The notes under the pieces are model-generated. The model made no database searches. It saw nothing but the letters and a program-made list of their open reading frames with translations, and was not told the origin of the DNA. The position numbers and the translations under genes are program-made. From Variibacter sp. (lineage in GTDB: Bacteria; Pseudomonadota; Alphaproteobacteria; Rhizobiales; Xanthobacteraceae): a DNA stretch of 48,890 nt. Positions 1 through 9,177 of this stretch are shown in pieces; position 1 is the stretch's first letter, and the number at the start of each line of letters is the position of its first letter. Where the stretch lies: positions 1 to 48,890 of the forward strand of contig JADGHE010000021.1 of NCBI GenBank assembly GCA_019689555.1, given 5' to 3'.

Positions 1-159
1 CAGCATGGCCCCCGGCCTGCGCGATCGAGCCCCGACGGCGCCGGCGCGCCGCCGCCGCAGCCCCCCTCCTCGCCCCTCCCTTCCAGAGGGAGGCGCATCA
101 ATCCCTGGAAGCGCGCCGGGAAGAGCGTCGCCGGCTGCACGGGCGCGCGCACGGCGGCG

Positions 160-954
160 TCACGACGCGGGCTTGATGAGGACCGTGAATCCATAGCGCT
201 CGAAGATCGCTCTGACCGCGGCGCTGCGCAGAAAAGCGAGGTAACGCATGGCTTCCGGCCTCGCCGTCTTCGTCGCCGCCGCCGGATAGATAATGGGGGG
301 ATGGGACGACTCGGGGAAATGGCCGATGATCTTCACGCCGGGGTCGATTTTCGCGTCGGTCTCATAGACGATGCCGAGCGGCGCTTCGTTGCGGCCGACC
401 AGCGCGAGCGCCGCGCGCACGTTTTCCGTCATCGCGAGCTTCGGCTCGACCGCCGGCCAGACCCCGAGGGATTCGAGCGCCGCCTTGGCATACCTCCCGA
501 CCGGCACGGCGCGCACGTCGCCGACGGCGATGCGGCCGCCGCCCGCGAGCTTCGCCAGATCGAATCCGCTCTCGATTCTGATCTCGGGAAGCGGCGCGTC
601 CTTCGGCGCGATGAGCACCAGCCCGTTGCCGAGGAGATTGACCCGCGTGCCCTCCGCGATGAGGCCCTTGCGCGCGCCATAGTCCATCCAATCGAGGTCG
701 GCCGAGACGAAAACGTCGGCGGGCGCGCCCTGCTCGATCTGCTTCACCAGCGCCGAGCTCGCGGCATAGCTGGTCACGGGCTTGATTCCGGTCGCTTGCG
801 CGAAGGCCGCGTTCGCCTCGTCGAGCGCGTTCTTCAGCGACGCGGCGGCGAATACGAGGAGGATCTGTTCCCGCGCCTTCGCCGGCCGCAGGCCGACGGC
901 CGTCAGCGGCAGCGAGGCTGCGAGCACCAGGGCTGCGACGACGAGCCTGATCAT
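160..954 (-). CDS. modA: Molybdate ABC transporter substrate-binding protein ModA
   Basis: This is a periplasmic protein that captures molybdate (or tungstate) and delivers it to the ModBC importer. The 264-residue product starts with a Sec signal peptide (hydrophobic residues 4-22, AKA cleavage motif near 25-27). The mature protein opens with the family's FAAASL segment, followed by the YAASSALVKQIEQGAPADVF block that carries the oxyanion-binding serines. The later VPVGRYA and VYETDA segments complete the pocket, and length is normal. The ATG at 954 has a GGAG about 6 bases upstream. No modB or modC is visible; on this strand they would lie before position 1. It is divergent from the GMC oxidoreductase gene across about 220 bases. 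The family call is secure; molybdate versus tungstate preference cannot be decided. Confidence 0.93.
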   Translation of the reverse strand: MIRLVVAALVLAASLPLTAVGLRPAKAREQILLVFAAASLKNALDEANAAFAQATGIKPVTSYAASSALVKQIEQGAPADVFVSADLDWMDYGARKGLIAEGTRVNLLGNGLVLIAPKDAPLPEIRIESGFDLAKLAGGGRIAVGDVRAVPVGRYAKAALESLGVWPAVEPKLAMTENVRAALALVGRNEAPLGIVYETDAKIDPGVKIIGHFPESSHPPIIYPAAATKTARPEAMRYLAFLRSAAVRAIFERYGFTVLIKPAS

Positions 955-1172
955 GGCGGCACTCCGATGCCGACAGCGCGCCGCGCGCGCTGGGAGCCGT
1001 TCACGTCTCTGGTTTGGAGAAGACCGCCCGGGACCGCCGTTCCGGGCCTTGCGCGGCGGGCGCGCAGCGCGCCGCGAGGTCGTAGACCAAGCCTACCAAC
1101 GGACGAAGGGAATTGCCAAGCCGCCAAGGCGCTCGCACACTGAAAGCGCAAGAGAGTGTCGGGGCCCGGTTC

Positions 1173-2804
1173 ATGGCGCAGGCGGCGGCGATCGAAGGCG
1201 AATACGACTACATCGTGATCGGAGCGGGTTCGGCCGGCTGCGTGCTCGCCAACCGTCTTTCCGCCGATCCGGGCGCGCGCGTGCTGGTGCTGGAAGCCGG
1301 CGGCCGCGACAACTGGATCTGGTTCCACATCCCCGTCGGCTATCTATTCGCGATCGGCAATCCCCGCTCCGACTGGTGCTTCAAGACAGAGCCGATCAAG
1401 GGCCTGAACGGGCGCAGCCTGAACTACCCTCGCGGAAAGGTGATCGGCGGCTGTTCGTCGATCAACGCCATGATTTACATGCGCGGCCAAGCCGCCGATT
1501 ACGATCATTGGCGCCAGCTCGGCCTCGCCGGCTGGGGATGGGAGGACGTGCTGCCCTATTTCAAGCGGCACGAGGACCATTTTCTGGGGCCGAGCGAGAT
1601 GCACGCCGTCGGCGGCGAGCTGCGCGTCGAGGCGCCGCGCGTCACCTGGGCGGTCATCGACGCCTGGCGCGCCGCCGCCGAGCAGGCCGGCGTGCCGCGC
1701 GTCGACGATTTCAACCGTGGCGACAACGAGGGCTCCTGCTATTTCCACGTCAATCAGAAGCGGGGCCGCCGCTGGTCGGCGGCGCGCGCGTTCCTCAAGC
1801 CGGCGCTGAGGCGGCCCAATCTGCGGCTCGAGACCGGGTGCCTCGTCGAGCGCATTCTGTTCGAGGGCCCCCGCGCCGTCGGCGTCCGCTGGCGCCGCAA
1901 CGGCGAGACGCAGAGCGCCCGCTGCCGCGGCGAGGTGGTGCTTTCGGCCGGCGCCATCGGCTCACCGCAGATTCTGGCACTCTCCGGCGTAGGTCCCGCC
2001 GCGCAGCTTCGCCAGCACGGCCTTGCGGTGGTGCTCGACAGGCCGGGGGTGGGCGCCAGCCTGCAGGACCACCTGCAGCTTCGGCTGATCTACAAGATTG
2101 CAGGCCTCAAGACGCTCAACGAGACCTACCACTCGCTTCTCGGCCGCGCCTTCATGGGCCTCGACTACGCGCTGCGGCGGCGCGGGCCGCTGACGATGGC
2201 GCCCTCCCAGCTCGGCGCCTTTACCCGATCGGACCCCGGTCAGGAGCGCGCCAACATCGAGTTCCACATCCAGCCGCTCTCGCTCGACAAGTTCGGAGAT
2301 CCGCTGCACACCTTTCCGGCCATCACCGTGAGCGTCTGCAATGTGCGGCCGACGAGCCGCGGCTTCGTGCGCCTCAGCTCGCCCGATCCGGCGGACGCCC
2401 CGGCCATTCAGCCGAATTACCTTGCGACCGACGAGGACCGGCGCGTCGCCGCCGACTCGATCCGCGTCGCGCGCCGGATCATGGCCCAGCCGGCCCTGCG
2501 CCCCTACCGGCCGGACGAATATCTGCCCGGCGAGCGCGTGTCGAACGAGGACGAAGAGGCTCTCGTCCGCGCCGCGGGCGACATCGGCACCACCATCTTT
2601 CACCCTGTGGGGACGGCCAAGATGGGCCTGGCAAGCGATCCCACCGCCGTCGTCGACGAACGGCTGCAGGTCATCGGCCTCGAGCGCCTGCGCGTCGTCG
2701 ACGCCTCCGTCATGCCGACCATCACGTCCGGCAATACCAATGCACCGACCATGATGATCGCCGAGAAGGGTGCTGCCATGCTGCGCGAAGACGCGCGCCG
2801 TTAG
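1173..2804 (+). CDS. GMC-family FAD oxidoreductase (choline dehydrogenase-like)
   Basis: This is a flavoprotein of the glucose-methanol-choline family that oxidises an alcohol or polyol. The 543-residue product begins with the ADP-binding fold (YIVIGAGSAGCVLANRLS). The GMC signature follows (YPRGKVIGGCSSINAMIYMRG), and the C-terminus carries the catalytic HPVGTAKMG histidine segment and the NTNAPTMMIAEKGA block. All family landmarks are intact. The ATG at 1173 is preferred over one at 1113 because the family start lies a few residues before the Rossmann motif. There is no signal peptide, so it is probably cytoplasmic. The neighbours (modA, a TSUP permease) do not reveal the substrate. Choline dehydrogenase proper is possible, but there is no betaine aldehyde dehydrogenase next to it and GMC enzymes vary widely. 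Confidence 0.9.
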   Translation: MAQAAAIEGEYDYIVIGAGSAGCVLANRLSADPGARVLVLEAGGRDNWIWFHIPVGYLFAIGNPRSDWCFKTEPIKGLNGRSLNYPRGKVIGGCSSINAMIYMRGQAADYDHWRQLGLAGWGWEDVLPYFKRHEDHFLGPSEMHAVGGELRVEAPRVTWAVIDAWRAAAEQAGVPRVDDFNRGDNEGSCYFHVNQKRGRRWSAARAFLKPALRRPNLRLETGCLVERILFEGPRAVGVRWRRNGETQSARCRGEVVLSAGAIGSPQILALSGVGPAAQLRQHGLAVVLDRPGVGASLQDHLQLRLIYKIAGLKTLNETYHSLLGRAFMGLDYALRRRGPLTMAPSQLGAFTRSDPGQERANIEFHIQPLSLDKFGDPLHTFPAITVSVCNVRPTSRGFVRLSSPDPADAPAIQPNYLATDEDRRVAADSIRVARRIMAQPALRPYRPDEYLPGERVSNEDEEALVRAAGDIGTTIFHPVGTAKMGLASDPTAVVDERLQVIGLERLRVVDASVMPTITSGNTNAPTMMIAEKGAAMLREDARR

Positions 2805-2998
2805 CGCCTTTCCTGCGCGTTTGTGCCCGCGCCGAAGGCGGCGTGCGAAGGGAATGCGTCTGGCGCGCGATGCCACCCGCGAACGTGGGGCCTGCAGGTC
2901 TTGCCGGGCGCGGCCGCGCGCCGAACCGAAAGGGGGTCGGCGGTTGAGGGTGTTGTCCGTCTCGCCGACAATCCGCAACGGACGCGAGAGGTCGATTC

Positions 2999-3748
2999 AT
3001 GATAGGCGATTACATCGTGCTCGCGGCGATTGGATTCGTCGCGCAGTGTGTGGACGGCGCGCTCGGCATGGCGTTCGGCGTCATCTCCAATTCCGCGCTG
3101 CTGACGATGGGGATCGCGCCGGCGCAGGCGAGCGCCATCGTGCACACGGCCGAGGTGTTCACGACTGCAGGCTCGGCCGTGTCGCATTTGTACCACCGGA
3201 ACGTGGACTGGCGGCTCGTCTGGCGGCTCGGCGTTCCCGGCGTGCTCGGTGCGATCCTCGGGGCCACGGTGCTGTCGAACGTCGACAGCCGAATCGGCCG
3301 CCCCGTCATCGCGGTCTATCTGCTCATCATGGGGGTCCTCATTCTCCTGCGGGCCACGCGGACCCTGACGCCGCGGGAGGCACCGGCGAAGTGGACGCCG
3401 GCGCTGGGCCTGGGCGGCGGCTTTCTCGATGCGAGCGGCGGCGGCGGCTGGGGGCCGCTCGTGACCTCGACGCTGATCGGTTCGGGCCACGCCGCGCGCA
3501 CCACCATTGGCTCCGTCAACGCGACCGAGTTCTTCGTCACGGTGGCGGCGGCGACGACGTTCTTCATCGAACTCGGCGCCTCGCCGATCTACCAGCTCAC
3601 GCCGCTCGTGATCGGCGGGCTGCTCGCCGCACCGCTCGGCGGCTGGATGGCGAAACACGCGCGCCCGCGCCTGCTGATGGCGCTCGTGGGCCTGCTCGTG
3701 ATCGGCCTTTCGGTCTGGCAGCTGGTGCGCCTTCTCGGGCCGGCCTGA
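2999..3748 (+). CDS. TauE/SafE (TSUP) family membrane permease
   Basis: This is an integral membrane protein of the TSUP family, whose members export sulfite, sulfoacetate or related small anions. The 249-residue product has about seven or eight hydrophobic segments. Family signatures are an N-terminal VDGALGMAFG motif and its second-half counterpart LGLGGGFLDASGGGGWGPLV, the internal duplication typical of TSUP proteins. A GAGAGG-like ribosome site (gagagg) lies 7 bases before the ATG at 2999. It lies 194 bases downstream of the GMC gene with nothing recognisable between. It converges on the cysZ-mepA frame, with 24 bases between the stops. Substrate is unknown. The family assignment is firm. 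Confidence 0.88.
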   Translation: MIGDYIVLAAIGFVAQCVDGALGMAFGVISNSALLTMGIAPAQASAIVHTAEVFTTAGSAVSHLYHRNVDWRLVWRLGVPGVLGAILGATVLSNVDSRIGRPVIAVYLLIMGVLILLRATRTLTPREAPAKWTPALGLGGGFLDASGGGGWGPLVTSTLIGSGHAARTTIGSVNATEFFVTVAAATTFFIELGASPIYQLTPLVIGGLLAAPLGGWMAKHARPRLLMALVGLLVIGLSVWQLVRLLGPA

Positions 3749-3772
3749 GGAGCCGCGACGGCCGCCCGTCGT

Positions 3773-5440
3773 TCAGGGCGCTATCAGCACCTGCCGGCAT
3801 TCGGAAGGCAGATCCGAGAGCTTGACCGGCCGTTCCGGGCCCTTCGGTTTCGGCTTCGGGTGCAGCACCGCGTCGCTGAACCACCAGTCGAGCTCCGGCC
3901 CGCAGCCGTCCCCCGGCGGAGGCTCGGGCTGGCTGGTGCAGCCGGGGCTGTCCTTCGGACAGCGTATGCGGATGTGGAAGTGGGAGTGGTGCCCGTAGTA
4001 CGGCCGCACCTTGTGCAGCCACGAGCGATCGCCCGCCGCTTCGCGGCACAGCGCCTTCTTGATCGCTGCGTTGACGAAGATGCGCTCGACCTCGGGTTCC
4101 TCGGCGGCGGCCTTGATGACGGCGCCGTGGCCGGACGTCCACACTGCGGGGTCGACGTCCTTTCCGTCCGGGGCCACGACGCTCGTCGGCGGCATGTCCT
4201 CCCGCTCCTGCGGGGTGAGGATGCGGTCCGGCATCGGCGAAAGCCACACATCCGCGTCGAGCCCGACCTGGTGACTGGCGTGGCCTGTGAGCATCGGGCC
4301 GCCGCGCGGCTGCGCGATGTCGCCGATGAGGAGGCCCGGCCAGCCGGCAACCTCCGGGACCTTGTTGGCCAGCCGTTCCAGCAGCGCGATCAGATCGGGA
4401 TGGCCCCAGTTGCGGTTGCGGGAAAGTCGCATGACCTGCCATGTCGGGCCGTCGACGGGCAGCGCGACCGCGCCGGCAAGGCAGCCCTTGGCGTAGAAGC
4501 CGATGGCACGGGGGCTCATCGCGTCGGCGGGCAGGCTCCTTGCGCCGAACAATTCCTTGGCCGGCGCATCGAGATTGGGCGGGATGGAGGCCAGCGCATC
4601 CATCGCCCCGCCTTCGGCGCCCGAGCAGACAAGGGCGGCCGCCGCCGCAAGCGCCGTCAGCATTCTCCTCCCCAAAATCATGCCTGTCTCCCGGCTAGCG
4701 CACCTTTTGAGACTCAGGGGCCGCTGCGACTCCGAAAGCCGCTTGTGCATATGGACCATGAAGGCAGCGCCAAACAATGGCGTCGCCAGGTTGACGAGAG
4801 GAATGGTCGCGAAGGCCGCGATCACCAAGCCGGCGAAAAAGACCTGCCCGGCATGGCGCCGCCGCAGCGCCTTGGCCTCGGCGGGGCTGCGGAACCGCAT
4901 GGCGGCGAGGTCAAAATATTCGCGCCCGAGCAGAAAGGCCGTGGCGAGGAAGAACACCACCGCGCCGAGCCCGCCGACCAGGAGGAACGGAGCCGCGCAC
5001 ACATAGACGGCGAGCGCCAGCAGTGCCGCCCTGCCCCCTTCGAACAGCGCGCTGATGACCGGCAGATCCGCCCCGGGCGGATCACAGGGATAGTGCTCGC
5101 GCTCCACCGCGGCGGCGATCTCGTCGGCGAAGAAGCCGGCGACCAGGGCCGTCACGGCGGGCATCAGGAAAACCATTCCGGCGACGAGGCCCAAGCTTGC
5201 GAGCACGGTGAGCGCGAGCTCGAGCAGATCGACCGCCCAGCGGTAGGCGCCGTCGAGATACGCCTCGATCCATGCGACGCCCCTTTCGAGCGCCGCCGCG
5301 AACAGGCGCTGCAGGGCGACGCCGACGACGATCAGCAAGGCGAGCGCGGCCCCGGCCGACTTGAGAAGCACGGCCCGGAAGGACGGCGACAAGATCTGCG
5401 CCAGCGCGCGTGCGGCGGCTCTCAGCATCGACGGCTCCAC
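3773..5440 (-). CDS. mepA: EI24/CysZ-like membrane domain fused in frame to penicillin-insensitive murein endopeptidase MepA
   Basis: One 555-residue frame joins two proteins. Residues 1 to about 240 form a polytopic membrane domain of the EI24 (Etoposide-induced 2.4/CysZ) family, with the FFADEIAAAVE and AFLLGREYFDLAAMR segments usual for alphaproteobacteria. Residues 254-555 are a complete MepA: signal peptide (about 258-278), zinc-site motif GHASHQVGLDADVW (His387, His390, Asp395) and HHSHFH (485-489, with His487 and His489). MepA cleaves D-Ala-meso-DAP cross-links in periplasmic peptidoglycan. A signal peptide buried in mid-protein is odd. Met254 (ATG at 4681-4679) has its own GGGAG 7 bases upstream, so MepA may be made separately as a 302-residue protein. 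Either this is a real fusion or overlapping pair, or a one-base error (for instance in the G run 4717-4720) has removed the stop of the first gene. Confidence 0.85.
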   Translation of the reverse strand: MEPSMLRAAARALAQILSPSFRAVLLKSAGAALALLIVVGVALQRLFAAALERGVAWIEAYLDGAYRWAVDLLELALTVLASLGLVAGMVFLMPAVTALVAGFFADEIAAAVEREHYPCDPPGADLPVISALFEGGRAALLALAVYVCAAPFLLVGGLGAVVFFLATAFLLGREYFDLAAMRFRSPAEAKALRRRHAGQVFFAGLVIAAFATIPLVNLATPLFGAAFMVHMHKRLSESQRPLSLKRCASRETGMILGRRMLTALAAAAALVCSGAEGGAMDALASIPPNLDAPAKELFGARSLPADAMSPRAIGFYAKGCLAGAVALPVDGPTWQVMRLSRNRNWGHPDLIALLERLANKVPEVAGWPGLLIGDIAQPRGGPMLTGHASHQVGLDADVWLSPMPDRILTPQEREDMPPTSVVAPDGKDVDPAVWTSGHGAVIKAAAEEPEVERIFVNAAIKKALCREAAGDRSWLHKVRPYYGHHSHFHIRIRCPKDSPGCTSQPEPPPGDGCGPELDWWFSDAVLHPKPKPKGPERPVKLSDLPSECRQVLIAP

Positions 5441-5769
5441 GGCAGGACCGCTGAAACTCGCATGGAATCGCTTTTCGAGAGGCGGCGCCCCCTCCCCGAC
5501 CGCTGGCGCGGTCCACCTTTCCTTTCAAGCGGGGGAGAAATTGAGGCGGGCCTGCGTTCCCTCCCTCTCCCGGCTCACCCCTGCCGGGGACGGTCTGGGG
5601 GTGGCCCGCCGCAAAGCGAAAGCGTCCGGGGGACCGAATCGGGGGCCTCATGGACCGTTGCAGGCGCGCCGGCACGGCGGGGCGGCGCCGGCGCCCAACG
5701 CGCCGGTTTTGCCCGTTGCGTCCATGGCGGCCGCCCGGCAATGTGCATGCGATCCAGAGGCAGTTCGAC
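5441..5769. other. Intergenic region between the cysZ-mepA frame and the amine oxidase gene
   Basis: These 329 bases separate two divergent genes and must contain their promoters. The stretch is very GC-rich with several C-runs. No RNA gene, clear sigma-70 promoter or credible coding frame could be recognised. Confidence 0.5.
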
Positions 5770-7191
5770 ATGCAGCGCTTGAGCCGCCGCGCCTTCCTCG
5801 CCGCCGGCGCGGCCATGGTGATACGGCCGGCCCTGGCCGCCGGGTCGGATTTCTACGACGTGATCGTGGTCGGCGCGGGCGTAGCCGGAATCGCGGCTGC
5901 GCGCCGGGTCGCGGCGGCCGGGCGCCGCGTCGCGGTGCTCGAGGCGAGCGAGCGGATCGGCGGGCGGTGCTTCACCGACACGCAGATCTTCGGCGTGCCC
6001 TATGACCGGGGAGCCCGCTGGATCTACCGCTCGGACGTCGATGCCCTGGCGAAGCTCGGCCGCGGCGCCGGGCTCGACGTCTACGACGCGCCGTTGCGCC
6101 AGAAGCTGCGGATCGGCTGGCGATTCGCCCGCGAGGGCGAGGTCGAAGGCTTCCTCGCCGCCCTCGTGCGCGCGAACCGCGCGATGGCCGACGCAAGCCG
6201 CGCCGGCCGGGACATGGCGGCCGTGCAAGCCCTGCCGAAGGACCTGGGCGACTGGCGCGCGACGGTGGAATTCGCGCTCGGGCCGCTCTTCTGCGGCAAG
6301 CGCCTCGCGGACGTGTCGGTCCAGGACCTGGCGCGCGCCGCCGAGCGTGACAGCCCCGCCTTCTGCCGCCAGGGCTGCGGCGCGCTCGTCGCCAAGCTGG
6401 CGGAAGGTCTCGCTGTTTCGCTGTCGACGCCGGTGCGCCGCATTTCCACATGGCGCGGCATCTCCTACGTCGAGACGCCGAAGGGCACGCTGCGCAGCCG
6501 CGCCGTTATCGTCACTGCCTCGACCGGCGTGCTCGCCGCGGACAAGATCCGCTTCGAGCCGCACCTGCCGAAGAGCCACGTCGACGCCCTATCGAAGCTG
6601 TCGCTTGGCCATTACGAGCGGGTGGCGATCGAGCTCGAAGGCAATCCGCTCGGCCTCGAACCCGACGATTTCGTTCTCGAAAAGACGGCCGAGGGGGAGA
6701 GCGCCGCCCTGCTCGCCAATGTCGGCGGCACGCCCCTCTGCTTCGTCGATCTTCCCGGGGCGGTGGGCCAGTCGCTGCTCGCGCAAGGGGAGGACGCCAT
6801 GCGCGCCTATGCGATCGAGTGGCTCGCGCGCCTGTTCGGCAGCGACTTCAAGCCGGCGGTCCGGCGCACGCACGCGACGCGTTGGGGGAAGGACCCGTGG
6901 TGCCTCGGCGCCTTCGCGGCCGCGGCGCCGGGCGGCCAGGCGGCGCGCAAAGTGCTCATGGAGCCCGTTCGCGACCGCGTGTTCTTCGCCGGCGAGGCGG
7001 TGCACGAGACGTTGTGGGGCACGCTGGCGGGTGCGTGGGAATCGGGCGAGCGCGCGGCGGACGCCGCGCTCAAGCAGATTTCCGGCGGTGGGTTGCGGGA
7101 GCGGTCCAACCGCCCGGCGGCGAAGCGGCCCGTGCGCGCCCCCGCCCCCGAGCCGGAGCGCCCCAGCGGCGGCTTTTGGATCTTTCGCTGA
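5770..7191 (+). CDS. Tat-exported flavin amine oxidase family protein
   Basis: This is an FAD-dependent oxidase of the amine oxidase (MAO/polyamine oxidase) family. From the ATG at 5770 the protein has 473 residues. It opens with a twin-arginine signal (SRRAFLAAGAA), which implies export of the folded, FAD-loaded enzyme to the periplasm. The FAD fold follows (VIVVGAGVAGIAAARR, then VAVLEASERIGGRC and GARWIY). The C-terminal flavin segment FFAGEAVHETLWGTLAGAW is present. An ATG at 5650 is also in frame, but it would place about 40 unrelated residues ahead of the twin-arginine motif. The tail (about residues 440-473) is low-complexity, rich in Pro and Arg. Substrate unknown. The neighbours give no hint. 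Confidence 0.88.
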   Translation: MQRLSRRAFLAAGAAMVIRPALAAGSDFYDVIVVGAGVAGIAAARRVAAAGRRVAVLEASERIGGRCFTDTQIFGVPYDRGARWIYRSDVDALAKLGRGAGLDVYDAPLRQKLRIGWRFAREGEVEGFLAALVRANRAMADASRAGRDMAAVQALPKDLGDWRATVEFALGPLFCGKRLADVSVQDLARAAERDSPAFCRQGCGALVAKLAEGLAVSLSTPVRRISTWRGISYVETPKGTLRSRAVIVTASTGVLAADKIRFEPHLPKSHVDALSKLSLGHYERVAIELEGNPLGLEPDDFVLEKTAEGESAALLANVGGTPLCFVDLPGAVGQSLLAQGEDAMRAYAIEWLARLFGSDFKPAVRRTHATRWGKDPWCLGAFAAAAPGGQAARKVLMEPVRDRVFFAGEAVHETLWGTLAGAWESGERAADAALKQISGGGLRERSNRPAAKRPVRAPAPEPERPSGGFWIFR

Positions 7192-7372
7192 GCCCGCTCC
7201 GGCCCGGGCCGGTTCGAGACGTCCGATCCGATCTGGGAGGTGGTATTCGCCCCGCATGCGCTTTACATTAGGGGCGCGGACGCTGCGGGGCGCGACGGAG
7301 TCAAATGTCCCCGGGGCCTTATCGATCCTGAAGGGAGCTGTCCCTGGCCTTGCCCGTGGGCTTGGCCATATG
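7192..7372. other. Leader region with a 14-base palindrome ahead of the 6S-like RNA
   Basis: A perfect palindrome CCGGCCCGGGCCGG spans 7199-7212, directly after the amine oxidase stop, and may act as a 3' structure for that gene. The rest should hold the promoter of the RNA candidate that follows. I could not identify a convincing -35/-10 pair. Confidence 0.35.
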
Positions 7373-7502
7373 GCGCCCACCTACTTTGTAGGTCTCCCGG
7401 GATCGAGCACTCCGACGGCCATCGCGGCTCCGCACTTTGCATTGTTCTGTTTCGCGCGGCAGGGACGCGTTGCGCCGTCTGTGGTGACGGACGAGGGGGC
7501 GC
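7373..7502 (+). ncRNA. ssrS: Candidate 6S RNA upstream of fau
   Basis: 6S RNA mimics an open promoter and binds sigma-70 RNA polymerase. In many proteobacteria its gene sits just upstream of the 5-formyltetrahydrofolate cyclo-ligase gene, which is the arrangement here. The segment has no plausible coding frame and is GC-lower than its flanks. Its ends can form a closing stem: GCGCCC at 7373-7378 with GGGCGC at 7497-7502. A small hairpin CCGTC/GACGG (7475-7490, roughly) lies in the 3' half, where 6S RNAs have their central-bubble hairpin. The length of about 130-160 nt fits. Exact ends are estimates. The call rests on position and rough folding, not on a covariance search. Confidence 0.5.
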
Positions 7503-7543
7503 GCCGATGTCGCCACGACGACATTGACCAGAAGCGCCTGCCC

Positions 7544-8146
7544 GTGCCCCAACCGGTTCTCGACGACGATCCGATCCTTTTGCGCAAAGCGGCCTTGCGG
7601 GCCGCGGCGCTGGCGCGGCGCGACGACATTCCCGCACCCGCCCGGGCGGACGCCGCCGAGGCGATCGCGTCGCGGCCGCTGCCGGTCGCCATAGGGCCGG
7701 GAACGGTCGTGTCGGGCTTCATGCCGATTCGCAGCGAGATCAGCCCCCTGCCGCTGATGCGGCGGTGCGCCGCCGCGGGCGCCCAGCTTGCGCTGCCGGC
7801 GATCGCCGGGCGCGGCCGGCCCCTCGTGATGCGCGCCTGGTCGTTCGGCGAACCGCTCGTGCGCGGCCAGTGGGGCATCCGCGAACCTGCCGCCGACGCG
7901 CGGCCGCTCGCGCCCGACGTTCTCCTCGTGCCGCTCGCGGCATTCGACCGGCGCGGCCGCCGGATCGGGTACGGCGCCGGCTATTATGATATGACGCTCG
8001 CACAGTTGCGGGCGACCAAGCCCGTCGTCGCGATCGGCGTCGGCTTCGCGGCGCAGGAGGTTGAGGAGGTGCCGACCTTGGCCCATGACCAGAGCCTCGA
8101 TTTCGTGCTGACCGAGCGCGAGTTCATTGACTGCCGCGATTCCTGA
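7544..8146 (+). CDS. fau: 5-formyltetrahydrofolate cyclo-ligase
   Basis: This enzyme makes 5,10-methenyltetrahydrofolate from 5-formyl-THF using ATP, in cytoplasmic one-carbon metabolism. The 200-residue product from a GTG at 7544 matches the usual family length. Landmarks are an N-terminal LRKAALRAAALARRD segment (ATP/folate-binding Lys/Arg), the FMPIRSEISPLPLM block, and the diagnostic LVPLAAFDRRGRRIGYGAGYYD motif. There is no ATG near the family start, so GTG is inferred; its ribosome site is weak. The stop overlaps the upstream end of the YmdB gene region by position (ATG of the next gene 8 bases after the stop), which suggests cotranscription. The 6S-like RNA immediately upstream supports the identification. 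Confidence 0.88.
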   Translation: MPQPVLDDDPILLRKAALRAAALARRDDIPAPARADAAEAIASRPLPVAIGPGTVVSGFMPIRSEISPLPLMRRCAAAGAQLALPAIAGRGRPLVMRAWSFGEPLVRGQWGIREPAADARPLAPDVLLVPLAAFDRRGRRIGYGAGYYDMTLAQLRATKPVVAIGVGFAAQEVEEVPTLAHDQSLDFVLTEREFIDCRDS

Positions 8147-8153
8147 CCGACGC

Positions 8154-8975
8154 ATGCGCATCCTTTTCGTTGGAGACGTTGTCGGGCGCAGCGGGCGCAT
8201 GATCGTTCACGAGCGGCTGCCCGGCCTCGTCGCCGACTGGAAGCTCGACTGCGTGATCGTCAACGGCGAGAACGCCGCCGGCGGGTTCGGCATCACCGAG
8301 ACCATCTACCGGGACCTGATCGAGTGGGGTGCGGACGCCATCACGCTCGGCAATCACGCCTGGGATCAGCGGGAGGCGCTGGTGTTCATCGAGCGCGCGC
8401 CCAATCTGATCCGCCCGCTCAACTATCCGCCGGGCACGCCGGGGCGCGGCGCGGCGCTGATCACGGCCAAGAACGGGGCGCGCGTGCTCGTCATCAACGC
8501 GCTCGGCCGCATCTTCATGGAGCCGCTCGACGATCCCTTCGCGGCGATCGAGCGCGAGATCGAGGCCTGCCCCCTCCGGCAGGGCGCGGACGCCATCGTG
8601 GTCGACTTCCATGCCGAGGCGACGTCGGAAAAGCAGGCCATCGGCCTTCATTTCGACGGCCGGGTGAGCCTCGTCGTCGGCACCCACACGCACGTGCCGA
8701 CCGCCGACCAGCGCATTCTGGCCGGCGGCACCGCCTTCGTGTCCGACGTCGGCATGACGGGCGATTACGACTCGGTCATCGGCATGGCGAGAGACGAGCC
8801 GCTGACGCGCTTCCTGCGGCGCATCCCTTCGGCCCGCTTCGAGCCCGCCCTGGGGCCGGCCACGCTGTGCGCGGTCGCGGTGGAGACCGACGATTCGACC
8901 GGTCTTGCGCGCATGATCGCCCCGGTCCGGATCGGGGGCCGCCTGGAGGCGACCATTCCCGACTTCTGGGCCTGA
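8154..8975 (+). CDS. YmdB-family (TIGR00282) metallophosphoesterase
   Basis: This is a calcineurin-like metallophosphoesterase. Characterised relatives hydrolyse 2',3'-cyclic nucleotides, and the Bacillus YmdB affects biofilm and motility decisions. The 273-residue product starts with the metal-binding [15 protein letters not shown] segment and continues with [33 protein letters not shown] and [11 protein letters not shown]. These supply the Asp, Asn, Glu and His ligands of the di-metal site. Length is typical. An in-frame TTG at 8127 overlapping fau is possible, but the ATG at 8154 matches the conserved family start exactly. It probably forms an operon with fau. The biological substrate in this organism is unknown. 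Confidence 0.9.
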   Translation: MRILFVGDVVGRSGRMIVHERLPGLVADWKLDCVIVNGENAAGGFGITETIYRDLIEWGADAITLGNHAWDQREALVFIERAPNLIRPLNYPPGTPGRGAALITAKNGARVLVINALGRIFMEPLDDPFAAIEREIEACPLRQGADAIVVDFHAEATSEKQAIGLHFDGRVSLVVGTHTHVPTADQRILAGGTAFVSDVGMTGDYDSVIGMARDEPLTRFLRRIPSARFEPALGPATLCAVAVETDDSTGLARMIAPVRIGGRLEATIPDFWA

Positions 8976-9177
8976 AGGCCGCTCCCGACGCAAGGCGCGG
9001 GTGACATCCATCGCGGCGGGCCTCTTGCGGACCGGGGCCTCTTGCGGGCCGGCGCCCTCCTGGATTTTGCCGCGGCGCCATCCTATAAGCGCGCCGTCAC
9101 AACAATGTCTGCCGCCGTCCGCCGCGCCTGCCGCCGCGCGGACGCGTGCCTTGTCGGACAGACCACGGGACACCCTT

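Noticed and set aside
72-95. CCTCCC/GGGAGG hairpin (75-93) as modA terminator
   Set aside because: A short stem in C/G-rich sequence with no T-run on the minus strand; too weak to call.
782-2947. A long open frame overlapping the GMC oxidoreductase gene
   Set aside because: It is in another frame of a gene with intact catalytic motifs, and its translation is Arg/Ala-rich without any recognisable domain.
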